Below, piece by piece: positions 1 to 8,642 of a DNA stretch of 64,000 bases. The stretch is from an uncultured Paracoccaceae bacterium. GTDB taxonomy: Bacteria > Pseudomonadota > Alphaproteobacteria > Rhodobacterales > Rhodobacteraceae. Location: positions 682,001-746,000 of the forward strand of contig CANLVP010000001.1 in assembly GCA_947494675.1 (NCBI GenBank), read 5' to 3'. Numbering within the stretch: position 1 is the stretch's first letter; each line of letters begins with the position of its first letter. The notes under the pieces were generated by a model. That model worked only from the letters and a program-made list of their open reading frames with translations, did no database searches and was not told the origin of the DNA. The translations under genes were made by a program, and so were the position numbers.

Positions 1-2
1 TG

Positions 3-416
3 TGCAAGGAGGTCGGCGGCAAGGCCGTCTTTCCATTTGGCGGACCGCCGTTTCTGCCGTTCCTGACATGGGCGCAGCGGAGCGGACGGTTCTGGCCCTC
101 GCCCATCAACTTTGTTGTGCATGACAGCGCGGGGCTATTCGTGTCGTTTCGCGGCGCGATCATATTGCCGGGGGTTTGGCCCACGGCCCCTGCCCCGGTC
201 AAACCCTGCCTGACCTGTGCGGCCCCCTGTGCGACCGCCTGCCCGGTGGATGCCTTTGCCGATGGCTATGACGTGGCCGCGTGCAAGGCGCATGTGACGT
301 CAGAGGCCGGAGAGGACTGTCGCAGCGCAGGCTGCTTGGCGCGGCGGGCCTGTCCAGTGGGGCAAGGCAACCGGCTGGCAGCACAGGCCAATTTTCATAT
401 GGAGGCGTTCTTATGA
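3..416 (+). CDS. 4Fe-4S ferredoxin-like protein, 3' part only
   Basis: This reading frame is open from the left edge of the window, so the N-terminus is missing; about 137 residues are visible. The C-terminal half has a cluster CLTCAAPCATACP, which fits a C-x2-C-x3-C-x3-CP iron-sulfur site, followed by a second Cys-rich stretch CRSAGCLARRACP. This points to a ferredoxin-type 4Fe-4S protein, probably with two cluster sites. Its partner is unknown. The stop overlaps the next start as ATGA, so it is translationally coupled to the phosphatase gene downstream. Confidence 0.6.
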   Translation, partial: CKEVGGKAVFPFGGPPFLPFLTWAQRSGRFWPSPINFVVHDSAGLFVSFRGAIILPGVWPTAPAPVKPCLTCAAPCATACPVDAFADGYDVAACKAHVTSEAGEDCRSAGCLARRACPVGQGNRLAAQANFHMEAFL

Positions 417-904
417 TCCGCTTGATCTTAATCCGACATGCAAAATCCGGCTGGGATGACCCGATGGCCGACGATCATGACCGCACCCTGACCGAGCGCG
501 GGCACAAGGCGGCAGCGGCCATCGGGGCTTGGCTGGCTGCACGGGGCGACGTGCCGGATGTGGTGCTGTGTTCTGATGCGATGCGGACCCAGCAGACCGC
601 AAAGGGTGTGATCGCCGCGTTCGAGACCGCACCGACGTTGAAACTGCGGCCCGCGCTTTACCACGCCAGCCCCGATACCGTGATCGATGAGGCGATGGCA
701 GAACGTGTGGGCTGCGTTGCCGTGATCGGGCATAATCCGGGGATTGGGATGGCGGCACATGGTTTGGTGAAAACCCGGCCCGCGCATGGGCGGTTCAGCG
801 ATTATCCGACCTGTGCGACAACGATCATCGATTTCCCCCATGCGGTTTTGCTGGGTGAAGGCGAGCTGGTCGATTTCGTCGTGCCGCGTGATCTGACGGA
901 TTGA
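413..904 (+). CDS. SixA-type histidine phosphatase
   Basis: The 163-residue protein begins MIRLILIRHAKSGWDD, the RHAKS form of the RHG phosphatase motif typical of SixA-like phosphohistidine phosphatases; Arg8 and His9 would be the catalytic pair. A second catalytic His lies in VIGHNPG near residue 100. The family removes phosphate from phosphohistidine or small phosphoesters; the target here is not shown. The ATG was chosen because it directly follows GGAGG (401-405), gives the family's compact length and overlaps the preceding stop by 4 bases. A longer upstream start would be unusual for the family. Confidence 0.85.
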   Translation: MIRLILIRHAKSGWDDPMADDHDRTLTERGHKAAAAIGAWLAARGDVPDVVLCSDAMRTQQTAKGVIAAFETAPTLKLRPALYHASPDTVIDEAMAERVGCVAVIGHNPGIGMAAHGLVKTRPAHGRFSDYPTCATTIIDFPHAVLLGEGELVDFVVPRDLTD

Positions 905-977
905 ATGCACAGGTTTGCGGCAACTACGCCCTGAACCGGGCGAGAATTTGCCGGATCACGCCAAGACACTCAGTTCC

Positions 978-1009
978 TTGACAAATTCTGAACGAATTTA
1001 GGCTATATC
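978..1009 (+). promoter_or_regulatory. candidate promoter of the Hint-domain gene
   Basis: A perfect TTGACA (978-983) is followed by an AT-rich segment and GGCTATATC ending at 1009. Spacing is 18-20 bp depending on which TATA-like hexamer is used, slightly long for a housekeeping sigma factor. It is the only promoter-like sequence in the 139-bp gap before 1044. Confidence 0.45.
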
Positions 1010-1043
1010 TGGCGGGTACGCGGAGAACGATGGACCCTTTCGG

Positions 1044-2138
1044 ATGCCTGTGACGAACCTGATTGTGAACGGAGATTTCACCAACAGCGCCAACCGGAGC
1101 GCTGATGGCTGGTCCGGCACGGACATCGAAACGCGGCCTTCAAGTGTTTATATTTCCGGGTCCGGCAGCAGCCGCGTTGCAGAGCTGAATGGCGGCACTG
1201 GCCAGACTACGGTCATGCAACAGACCTTTACCGTGACAGAGCCTGCGACGGCGGAACTGAACCTTGATTTTGCGCTGCGCGACAGTGGCGATGTGGGGAT
1301 TGATGGGTTCCGGATTGAGGTTCTCGATGGCAGTGGCACGGTGATTTACACGCAAGACGTCATGCCGACGGTCAATTCCGTCTATGATGAGATTTCGGCC
1401 TCCGTCACCTTTCCAGCGGCAGGCGATTACACGCTGCGGTTTACCGAGATTGGCGATAACGCCGATGGCTCTGGCGCGATCATCGACAATGTTGAATTGC
1501 TGATTTGCTTTGGGGGCGAGACCTTGATCGACACGCCCGAAGGGTCCGTCTGCGCCAAGGATTTGCAGGTGGGTCAGATGGTCACGACGGCCAGTGGGCC
1601 ACAGCCCATTCGTTGGATCGGGTCGCGCAGCGTTGGCCCGGAACAGACGGCGCGCGATCCGCGATTTTGTCCGGTGCGGATCAGCGCCGGTGCGCTGGGG
1701 GCCGGGCTGCCGAAGCGGGATCTATTAGTGTCACGGCAGCATCGGTTGCAAGTGACGTCGCCCATTGCGCTGCGGATGTTTGGCCAAGCCTCTGTCCTGG
1801 TGTCGGCCCTGCGGTTGACGGATTTGCCGGGCATCTATCTGGATACTTCGGTGCAAGAGATTGATTATTATCACATTTTGCTGGACGCGCATGAGGTGAT
1901 CTTTGCCGAAGGTGCGCCTGCGGAATCGCTTTTGCTGGGGCAGCAGTCGCTGAAAACCTTTGGGGAAACAGACCGGGATGAGATCGCGTTGATGTTCCCG
2001 GAGTTGTGCGATGGATCGATGATGCCCAAGACCGCGCAGGTGATGCCGTCAGGGAAGCAGCAACGGCAGTTCGTGCGACGGGCGTCCAAGAACGACCGTG
2101 CGATGATTGAACCGGCGCGGTGCGGGGCGAGCGTTTAG
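1044..2138 (+). CDS. Hint-domain protein with N-terminal beta-sandwich-like region
   Basis: This 364-residue protein has no signal peptide. Residues 1-150 are Gly/Ser/Thr/Asp-rich, begin NLIVNGDF and end in GSGAIIDNVEL, which resembles carbohydrate-binding-like beta-sandwich modules of secreted proteins. At Cys155 a Hint (hedgehog/intein) module begins with CFGGETLIDTPEGSV, followed by DLQVGQMVTT and LVSRQHRLQV, blocks typical of the Rhodobacteraceae Hint family. Hint modules can self-cleave at the Cys; whether this one does is unknown. The gene has its own promoter-like sequence and no operon partner, and its 3' end overlaps the convergent IclR gene by 4 bases. Confidence 0.75.
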   Translation: MPVTNLIVNGDFTNSANRSADGWSGTDIETRPSSVYISGSGSSRVAELNGGTGQTTVMQQTFTVTEPATAELNLDFALRDSGDVGIDGFRIEVLDGSGTVIYTQDVMPTVNSVYDEISASVTFPAAGDYTLRFTEIGDNADGSGAIIDNVELLICFGGETLIDTPEGSVCAKDLQVGQMVTTASGPQPIRWIGSRSVGPEQTARDPRFCPVRISAGALGAGLPKRDLLVSRQHRLQVTSPIALRMFGQASVLVSALRLTDLPGIYLDTSVQEIDYYHILLDAHEVIFAEGAPAESLLLGQQSLKTFGETDRDEIALMFPELCDGSMMPKTAQVMPSGKQQRQFVRRASKNDRAMIEPARCGASV

Positions 2139-2866
2139 GTGTAATCCTGACGGATGCGCAAAAGCTGCGCAGTGAGGTCTTTTTCCACCCGCGCAAAGCG
2201 GCTGCTTGGCACTGGCACAGAAACGGCGGCGATTTCGCCGTTGGGGCCGATGACGGAAAAGCCCAGCGCCGAGACCTCTTCGGAGTGTTCGCCACGATCA
2301 CAGGCCAGATCGCCTGCTTTGATCCGCGCAAGCTCTGCCATGTCAAAACCGCTCAGGTCGTCGGAGCCAAGCTCCGCCTTGATGAGTTTGACGGCAGAGG
2401 TTTCGCTGAGCGCGGCGAGGGCAGATTTGCCGTTTGCCGTGGTGGTCAGCGGAAAGGCCGCACCGATCTGTGAGACCGTGCGTAGGCGCTGGTTGCCCTC
2501 AATCTGGTCAATGAACCGCATCTGACGGCCTTCGAGCACGGCGAGGTCAACGGTCTCGGAGGTTGTCGCCGAAATCTCTTCCAATAGCGGGCGGAAATGG
2601 GCGCGCAGGTCGAAGGCGGGGGATTGTGCGAGGGCGCGAATCTCTGTCCCCAGCCTGATTCCCCCGTTTGTGCCATCGGTGGCCACGAAGCCCTCATCCG
2701 TGAGCGCGCTGACGATCCGCTGTACCGTAGAGCGGGGCAGTTCCACCTGACGCGCGATCTGTCCAAGGCTTAGTCCGCCGGTATTTGCACCCAGCACACG
2801 CAGGATATCAGCGGCCCGCGATATGACCTGAATACCTTGATTTCGTTGAGTTTCTTGCACGTTCAC
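2135..2866 (-). CDS. IclR-family transcriptional regulator
   Basis: The 243-residue protein has an N-terminal winged helix (about residues 13-75, with LSLGQIARQVELPRSTVQRI as the recognition region) and a C-terminal IclR effector domain (about 90-240, including FPLTTTANGKSALA). It is divergent from the 11-gene catabolic operon starting at 3010, with a 143-bp shared regulatory region. This strongly suggests it controls that operon in response to the imported substrate or a product. IclR proteins may activate or repress; the direction is not visible. Confidence 0.9.
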   Translation of the reverse strand: MNVQETQRNQGIQVISRAADILRVLGANTGGLSLGQIARQVELPRSTVQRIVSALTDEGFVATDGTNGGIRLGTEIRALAQSPAFDLRAHFRPLLEEISATTSETVDLAVLEGRQMRFIDQIEGNQRLRTVSQIGAAFPLTTTANGKSALAALSETSAVKLIKAELGSDDLSGFDMAELARIKAGDLACDRGEHSEEVSALGFSVIGPNGEIAAVSVPVPSSRFARVEKDLTAQLLRIRQDYT

Positions 2867-2948
2867 AGGGCGTTCCCACTGCTGTCATTCGGGGTTGAGA
2901 TGGTGGGGATACCTTACGAAGCGAAAAAATGAAAATCAATAGTTGACC

Positions 2949-2979
2949 GCATTGCGATACATAATGCACCATATTGCGA
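2949..2979. promoter_or_regulatory. putative IclR operator between divergent genes
   Basis: The AT-rich intergenic region holds two copies of ATTGCGA (2951-2957 and 2973-2979) 22 bp apart, about two helical turns. An inverted GCATT/AATGC pair (2949-2953 and 2963-2967) overlaps the first copy. Placement 30-60 bp upstream of the operon start fits a binding site for the divergent IclR regulator. Assignment is by position and symmetry only. Confidence 0.4.
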
Positions 2980-3009
2980 AACAGCGATGAAGTGCTTTGG
3001 GAGGCGACT

Positions 3010-3849
3010 ATGACTGTAACGATCCGCGGGATTGAATTTCAGGACAACCTGGACAACGACATGGGGCTGGAGTTTGTGAACCTCAGCCATCGGTTTGGGT
3101 ATCAGTGCCCGAACTGGCCTTACTTCAAGGACGTGGCGATTGAGCGTAAGCACTACATGGCCAAGTCAGGCGTGCTGAGCCAGACAATCACCACCACGAT
3201 GCACGTGACCACCCATATCGACGCGCCAGCGCATGTGGTGCAGGGCACGCCGTTTATCGACGAAGTGCCGCTGCCGCATTTCTTTGGCACCGGCCTTGTG
3301 GTCAGCATTCCCAAGAAGAAGTGGGAGCAGATCACCGGCGACGATCTGGAAAAGGCTTGCGGTCATGCGATCCGCCCCGGTGACGTGCTGATCATCAACA
3401 CCGGCTGGCACAAGCAATACGAAGACGGCGATTACTTTGCCTATTGCCCCGGTCTGGTGCCCTCTGCCGCCGATTGGCTGGTCGAAAAAGGCGTGAAGGT
3501 TGTGGGCCACGACACGCAGGCCAATGATCACCCGCTGGCCACGGCGATTGGCCCCCAGCGGAACGGTCCGATCCTGCCGCATCTTGAGCAGGAATACCTT
3601 GAGTGGTCCGGTGGCACGCCGTGGGATGTGGATTTCCCGGAGTGGGAGCCTGTACATAACAAGCTGTTCTCAAACGGTATTCTCGGGATCGAAAACGTGG
3701 GCGGCGATCTGGACGCTGTCACCGGCAAGCGTGTGACCTTTGCCTTCTTCCCATGGAATTGGGATCGCGGTGATGGCTGCATCATCCGTCTGGTGGCGAT
3801 GACCGACAAGAAGCAGGCCTATCGCATCGAGGCCGGGGAAGAGTTCTGA
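3010..3849 (+). CDS. cyclase-family metal-dependent hydrolase
   Basis: The 279-residue protein carries the cyclase / kynurenine-formamidase-like motif as HVTTHIDAPAH (residues 65-75), with His65, His69, Asp71 and His75 as probable metal ligands. The family hydrolyses amides or esters, often on aryl or cyclic substrates. It is the first gene of the operon, suggesting it opens or trims the imported compound. The start at 3010 was chosen because GGGAGGCG lies just upstream; an in-frame ATG at 2974 would fall in the operator region. The exact substrate cannot be read from sequence. Confidence 0.85.
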   Translation: MTVTIRGIEFQDNLDNDMGLEFVNLSHRFGYQCPNWPYFKDVAIERKHYMAKSGVLSQTITTTMHVTTHIDAPAHVVQGTPFIDEVPLPHFFGTGLVVSIPKKKWEQITGDDLEKACGHAIRPGDVLIINTGWHKQYEDGDYFAYCPGLVPSAADWLVEKGVKVVGHDTQANDHPLATAIGPQRNGPILPHLEQEYLEWSGGTPWDVDFPEWEPVHNKLFSNGILGIENVGGDLDAVTGKRVTFAFFPWNWDRGDGCIIRLVAMTDKKQAYRIEAGEEF

Positions 3850-4202
3850 TGCTGGTCAAGCGCTTTGCTGATGCGCAGACCTACGACGCCCCCAATCATT
3901 GGGGCGTCACGGGGCTGCGTCTTCAGGGGTTTGAAGATGGCGGGCCGGAAAACCAATGGATCGGCTTTTCGCAGTTTCTGCCCGGTGGCGGCGCGGGGCC
4001 CGACAGCACACCGTTCGAGAAGGTCTATGTCGTGCTGGAAGGCGAAATGACCGTTGAGATTGACGGCACCGAGACGGTGCTGGCCGCGATGGACAGTTGC
4101 ACCATTCCCGCCGGTCAGGACCGCCGGATCGAGAACAAGACCAACCACATTTGTAAAATGCTTGTCGTGATGCCCTATCCCGGCGGCAAGAGACCGGAGT
4201 AG
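3849..4202 (+). CDS. small cupin-domain protein with degenerate metal site
   Basis: This 117-residue single-domain cupin overlaps the preceding stop by one base (TGATG). The first cupin motif reads PDSTPFEKVYVVLEGE, where the usual HxH is absent, and the second reads PAGQDRRIEN, where the usual His is Arg. The canonical metal ligands are therefore largely missing; the protein may bind a ligand without metal or use other residues. Its place between a hydrolase and a dehydrogenase in a tight operon suggests an isomerase, lyase or ligand-binding helper role. Confidence 0.75.
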   Translation: MLVKRFADAQTYDAPNHWGVTGLRLQGFEDGGPENQWIGFSQFLPGGGAGPDSTPFEKVYVVLEGEMTVEIDGTETVLAAMDSCTIPAGQDRRIENKTNHICKMLVVMPYPGGKRPE

Positions 4203-4206
4203 ACCC

Positions 4207-4992
4207 ATGTCGCTTGATAACCCGCTGGGGATGTTTGACGTCAAAGGCAAGGTGGCCCTGATCACCGGGGCCTCGGGCGCGTTTGGTGCGGTCGCCGCGC
4301 AATGCTTGTCGGCCGCGGGCTGCGAGGTCGTGCTGGCGGCAGGGAATGCTGATGCCATGGCAGAGGTCGCGGCGAAATGCGCAGGAGACGTGCATCAGAT
4401 CAACGCCCGCCCCGACAGTGAGGCCGCCTGCGCCGAAATGGTAAGCGCGGCGGTGAAGGCCTTTGGGCAGTTGGATATTCTGGTCGTGGCGTCCGGCATG
4501 AATAAGGTCGCCAAGATCGAGGACATGGAGCCCGCCACCTTTGACGGTGTGATGGATGCCAATGTGACGCAGAGCTGGCTGATCGCCCGCGCGGCAACGG
4601 TCCAGATGAAAGCACAGGGACAGGGCGGCAAGATCGTCTTTGTCTCATCGGCCCGTGGGCTGTTGGGACATCCCGCAGGCTACACCGCCTATTGCGCGTC
4701 CAAGGCGGCGGTTGACGGGATGACCAAAGCGCTGGGTTGCGAATTGGGGCCAACGGGGATCACGGTGAACGCCATCGCGCCAACTGTGTTCCGGTCGCCG
4801 CTGACAGCCTGGATGTTTGAGGACACTGAAAACGCGACGGCGGTGCGCAATGGGTTCCTGGCCCGCGTGCCGAAGGGGCGGTTGGGCGAGCCGGAAGATC
4901 TGGCTGGGCCGCTGTTGTTCCTCGCTTCGGCGGCGTCGGATTTCTACACTGGGCATATTCTGTATGCCGACGGCGGATATACCGCCGGATGA
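4207..4992 (+). CDS. short-chain dehydrogenase/reductase (SDR)
   Basis: This 261-residue classical SDR has the cofactor motif TGASGAFG (residues 20-27), Ser148 and a YxxxK active site with Tyr162 and Lys166 (YCASK). It should oxidise or reduce an alcohol/carbonyl with NAD(P). It starts 4 bp after the cupin stop and its end overlaps the next gene by 4 bases (ATGA). The operon also carries a 3-hydroxyacyl-CoA-dehydrogenase-like enzyme, so two successive redox steps or two alternative substrates are plausible. Confidence 0.88.
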   Translation: MSLDNPLGMFDVKGKVALITGASGAFGAVAAQCLSAAGCEVVLAAGNADAMAEVAAKCAGDVHQINARPDSEAACAEMVSAAVKAFGQLDILVVASGMNKVAKIEDMEPATFDGVMDANVTQSWLIARAATVQMKAQGQGGKIVFVSSARGLLGHPAGYTAYCASKAAVDGMTKALGCELGPTGITVNAIAPTVFRSPLTAWMFEDTENATAVRNGFLARVPKGRLGEPEDLAGPLLFLASAASDFYTGHILYADGGYTAG

Positions 4993-5906
4993 GCCAGATC
5001 GCGGTCATAGGTGCCGGCCTGATGGGGCATGGGATTGCCCTGACGTTTGCGCGCGCGGGTCACAATGTGACCGTTACCGATCCGGTGGCGGAGATGCTGG
5101 GGTCGTGCCCGGAGCGGATTGCGCAGAGCCTTGGGTTGCTCGGCGCGTCCGAGGCCGACATTGCAGCAGCATTACAGCGGGTGACGCTGGCGGCTGATTT
5201 GGCGGATGCGGTCGCACAGGCTGATGTGGTGTTTGAGGCAGCCCCTGAAAAGCTGGAGCTGAAGCAAAAGATTTTCGCAGAGGTTGAGGCCCATGCGCCC
5301 GCGGATGCAATCCTCGCCTCCAACACCTCTGTCATTCAGATTTCCAAGATCATGGGCGGGCTTTCGGGCCGTCATCGCGCGATGGGCACCCATTGGTGGA
5401 ACCCGCCGCATATGATCCCGCTGGTTGAGGTGGTCAAAACCGAATGGACGGACCCCGCACTGGCGCAGCAGATGTTTGATTTGCTGGATCACGCAGGCAA
5501 GACACCTGCGATGGTCGAAAAGGACGTGCCGGGGTTCATCGGCAACCGCTTGCAGCATGCGCTCTGGCGCGAGGCGATTTCGCTGGTCGAGAACGGGATT
5601 TGCGACGCGGAAACCGTGGATAATGTCGTCAAAGCCAGCTTTGGCCGGAGGCTTGCGGTGCTTGGCCCGCTAGAGAACGCCGACCTTGTGGGGTTGGAGC
5701 TGACGCAGGACATTCACCGTCAGGTGCTGTTCGATCTTGAGACATCCAAGGACCCCTCACCCTATTTGCAACAGATGCGCGATGCCGGGCGAAGCGGCAT
5801 GGCCGCAGGCGCGGGTCTGCGTGACTGGAAGGCCGGTGATCTGGACGCGACCAAGGCACGCGTCGCGGAACACCTGACGAAACTCGAAGAAATATTACCA
5901 AAATAA
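4989..5906 (+). CDS. 3-hydroxyacyl-CoA dehydrogenase-like NAD-binding enzyme
   Basis: The 305-residue protein starts with the Rossmann motif GAGLMG (residues 8-13), has SNTSVIQISKI, a GTHWWNPPHMIPLVEV segment holding the catalytic-type His, and a C-terminal helical domain with PGFIGNRLQHALWREA. This pattern is shared by 3-hydroxyacyl-CoA dehydrogenases and by enzymes such as L-carnitine dehydrogenase that oxidise free 3-hydroxy acids. A BKACE gene, which acts on beta-keto acids, lies in the same operon. This makes oxidation of a free beta-hydroxy acid to a beta-keto acid the most attractive role. Confidence 0.82.
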   Translation: MSQIAVIGAGLMGHGIALTFARAGHNVTVTDPVAEMLGSCPERIAQSLGLLGASEADIAAALQRVTLAADLADAVAQADVVFEAAPEKLELKQKIFAEVEAHAPADAILASNTSVIQISKIMGGLSGRHRAMGTHWWNPPHMIPLVEVVKTEWTDPALAQQMFDLLDHAGKTPAMVEKDVPGFIGNRLQHALWREAISLVENGICDAETVDNVVKASFGRRLAVLGPLENADLVGLELTQDIHRQVLFDLETSKDPSPYLQQMRDAGRSGMAAGAGLRDWKAGDLDATKARVAEHLTKLEEILPK

Positions 5907-5929
5907 TCAATGCTTTGGGAGGAGCAATC

Positions 5930-7201
5930 ATGAAAACAACACCAAACAGACGCCACATCTTGGGCGGGCTGGCAGCGACAGTTGCCGCACCCGCGATCCT
6001 GACGGCCAGCCGCGCCTATGCGCAGTCGCCGACCATCAAGGTGGGCCATGTCAGCCCGCGCACCGGCCCGCTTGCAGGGTTCGCAGAGGCCGATGATTAT
6101 GTGCTTGAGGGCATTCAGGCGGCCTTGTCGGGCGGCGTGGAAAACAACGGCAAGACCTACAACATCGAGATTATCTCGAAGGACAGCCAATCCAACCCCA
6201 ACCGGGCCGCTGAAGTGGCTGCCGATCTGATCCTGGGCGATGAGGTCGACATCATGGTTGCGGCGTCCACGCCGGACACCACCAACCCGGTGTCCGATCA
6301 GGCCGAGATCAACGAGGTGCCCTGCATCACCACCGATTGCCCATGGCAGCCCTATTTCTTTGGGCGCAATGGCAATCCGGCAGAAGGCTTTGATTTCACG
6401 TATCATTTCTTCTGGGGTCTTGAGGATGTGATTGGCAACTTCCTTGATCTTTGGGGCAGTTCCGGTGCGGCCAAGAACATCGGCGGCTTGTTCCCCAATG
6501 ATGCCGATGGCAACGCTTGGGGCGATCCAGAGCTGGGCTTTCCGAAACCACTGTCCGAGGCGGGTTATACCCTGACCGATCCGGGCCGGTATCAGCCACT
6601 GAACGATGATTTCAGCAACTACATCGCGGCGTTCAAGGATGCAGGCTGCGAGATCATCACCGGCAACATGATCCCACCGGATTTTGCGACCTTCTGGGCG
6701 CAGGCCGCGCAGCAGGATTTCCGCCCCAAGGTGGTGACCATCGGCAAGGCGCTGTTGTTCCCGTCTGTTATCGAAAGCCTTGGCGATCGGGGCGATGGAC
6801 TGACCTCTGAAATCTGGTGGAGCCCCAACCATCCGTTCAATTCGTCCCTGACGGGTGCGAGTGCGGCTGAGCTTGCAAATGGCTACACCGGTGCGACCGG
6901 TCGCCCATGGACGCAGCCCATCGGCTTTAAGCACGCGCTGTTTGAAGTGGTGCGCGATGTGGTGTCACGCGCGGCTGATCTGGATGATCCGATGGCCATC
7001 GTCGATGCGATCAAGTCCACGAATATGTCCACCATCGTGGGCGACGTGAACTTTGGCGCGGGTCCGGTGCCGAATGTCACCAAGACACCGCTGGTTGCGG
7101 GTCAGTGGCAAAAGACCGGCGACGCGATGGAGCTTGTCATCACCAACAACGCAGCCGCCCCCAACATCCCGTTGGGCGGTGAGTTGAAGCTGCTGAGCTA
7201 G
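5930..7201 (+). CDS. ABC transporter substrate-binding protein (branched-chain/amide type), Tat-exported
   Basis: This 423-residue periplasmic binding protein has a twin-arginine leader (NRRHILGGLAATVAAPAIL, cleavage near AYAQS). The rest resembles the Leu/Ile/Val- and urea/amide-binding class (type I fold). ATG 5930 follows GGGAGGAG (5917-5924). It precedes two ATPase and two permease genes and completes a HAAT-type importer. Tat export suggests the protein folds in the cytoplasm, which is common for this subgroup in Rhodobacteraceae. The ligand is unknown but is probably the substrate of the surrounding enzymes. Confidence 0.87.
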   Translation: MKTTPNRRHILGGLAATVAAPAILTASRAYAQSPTIKVGHVSPRTGPLAGFAEADDYVLEGIQAALSGGVENNGKTYNIEIISKDSQSNPNRAAEVAADLILGDEVDIMVAASTPDTTNPVSDQAEINEVPCITTDCPWQPYFFGRNGNPAEGFDFTYHFFWGLEDVIGNFLDLWGSSGAAKNIGGLFPNDADGNAWGDPELGFPKPLSEAGYTLTDPGRYQPLNDDFSNYIAAFKDAGCEIITGNMIPPDFATFWAQAAQQDFRPKVVTIGKALLFPSVIESLGDRGDGLTSEIWWSPNHPFNSSLTGASAAELANGYTGATGRPWTQPIGFKHALFEVVRDVVSRAADLDDPMAIVDAIKSTNMSTIVGDVNFGAGPVPNVTKTPLVAGQWQKTGDAMELVITNNAAAPNIPLGGELKLLS

Positions 7202-7210
7202 GAACCTGTC

Positions 7211-7939
7211 TTGTCCGCACTTTTATCTGTATCCGAGCTGCAAAAGTCATTCGGGGCCGTTGTGGTCGCCGATGCCAGCAGCTTTGACGTGGCCCAAGGG
7301 GAAGCCGTTGGCATCCTTGGGCCGAATGGGGCGGGCAAGACATCGCTATTCAACCTGATCACCGGATCGCTGCGCCCCGATGGCGGCGCGATCCGGTTTG
7401 AGGGGCGCGACATCACATCGGCGTCTGCCGCCGCGCGGTGCAAGATGGGTGTCGCCCGATCCTTTCAAATTCCCCAGCCCTTCGTCGGCATGACCGTGTT
7501 TGAAAACGCGCTTGTGGGTGCCACGCAGGGGGCCGGACTGCCCGCCGCAGAGGCCGAAGCGCATGCGCTGGATGTGCTGCACGAGACGGGGTTGTTTGCC
7601 AAAGCCAACATGCGGGCGGGGTCGCTGTCCTTGCTGGAACGCAAGCGGTTGGAGCTGGCGCGCGCGCTGGCTGCCAAGCCCAAGCTATTGTTATTAGACG
7701 AAATTGCCGGTGGGTTGACCGATGCCGAATGCGGCGCGCTGATCGATACGATCAAGCGTATCCACGCCAAGGGGACTACGATCATCTGGATCGAACATGT
7801 CGTCCATGCACTGATGGCCGTGGTTGAGCGGCTGATTGTGATCGACTTTGGCCGCAAGATTGCAGAGGGCGAACCCAAGGCGATCATGGAGAGCGCAGAG
7901 GTCAAGGAAATCTATCTGGGGATCGCTGCAGATGGGTGA
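7211..7939 (+). CDS. ABC transporter ATP-binding protein, LivG-like
   Basis: This 242-residue ATPase starts at TTG 7211, nine bases after the binding-protein stop. It has Walker A GPNGAGKTS (residues 37-45) and Walker B LLLLDEIAGGL. The signature loop is unusual, LSLLERKRLELARAL instead of LSGGQ, as in part of the LivG branch. It should pair with the LivF-like ATPase downstream. The coding end overlaps the next gene by 8 bases. Confidence 0.88.
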   Translation: MSALLSVSELQKSFGAVVVADASSFDVAQGEAVGILGPNGAGKTSLFNLITGSLRPDGGAIRFEGRDITSASAAARCKMGVARSFQIPQPFVGMTVFENALVGATQGAGLPAAEAEAHALDVLHETGLFAKANMRAGSLSLLERKRLELARALAAKPKLLLLDEIAGGLTDAECGALIDTIKRIHAKGTTIIWIEHVVHALMAVVERLIVIDFGRKIAEGEPKAIMESAEVKEIYLGIAADG

Positions 7940-8642
7940 CGCACTACTATCTTTGAACGCGCTAGACGCCCACTACGGCGATTTCCAAGCGCTCTTTGGC
8001 GTGGACATGGAGGTTCACGCCGGTGAAGTTCTGGCGATCATCGGGGCCAATGGGGCCGGGAAAACGACGCTGATGCGCTCGATCTCGGGTCTGTTGAAGA
8101 ACGCAGCAGGTCAAGTGGCCTATCGCGGGCAGCAGATCGGCGCGTTGCGGGCCGATCAAGTCGCCGCACATGGGATCGCGCTTGTGCCGGAGGGGCGGCA
8201 GCTATTTCCGTCGCTGTCGGTGGAAGAGAACCTGTTGATTGGCGCGCAAGTGGGCCGCAAGGGCCCCTGGTCGCTGGAGCCGGTCTATCAATTGTTCCCG
8301 GTGCTGAAAGAGCGCAGGCATCAAGCCTCGACCACGCTTTCAGGCGGCCAACAGCAGATGGTGGCGATTGGCCGGGCGCTGATGGCCAACCCGGAGGTCA
8401 TCCTGTTTGACGAGATCAGCCTTGGGCTGGCGCCGGTGATCATCAAGTCGATCTATGACGCCCTGCCCGACATCGTGGGCGAAGGCATGACGGCGCTGAT
8501 CGTCGAGCAAGACATATCCAAGGCCCTCGCGGTGTCGGGCAGGGTCTATTGTTTGCAAGAGGGCCGCGTGTCGTTGACCGGTCGCACACAAGACGTGTCC
8601 CGTGAGGATATCACGCGGGCCTATTTCGGGATGGACGCATAA
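7932..8642 (+). CDS. ABC transporter ATP-binding protein, LivF-like
   Basis: This 236-residue ATPase has Walker A GANGAGKTT, a canonical LSGGQQQM signature and Walker B VILFDEISLGLAP, the LivF pattern. The ATG at 7932 lies inside the end of the LivG-like gene and gives the family length. A longer in-frame start at 7848 would add a basic, non-homologous leader and was rejected. It overlaps the next permease gene by one base. Confidence 0.9.
   Translation: MGDALLSLNALDAHYGDFQALFGVDMEVHAGEVLAIIGANGAGKTTLMRSISGLLKNAAGQVAYRGQQIGALRADQVAAHGIALVPEGRQLFPSLSVEENLLIGAQVGRKGPWSLEPVYQLFPVLKERRHQASTTLSGGQQQMVAIGRALMANPEVILFDEISLGLAPVIIKSIYDALPDIVGEGMTALIVEQDISKALAVSGRVYCLQEGRVSLTGRTQDVSREDITRAYFGMDA

Noticed and set aside
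5762-6934. Minus-strand open frame of 390 codons opposite the ABC binding protein
   Set aside because: Shadow of a conserved gene, with no start signals and no domain.
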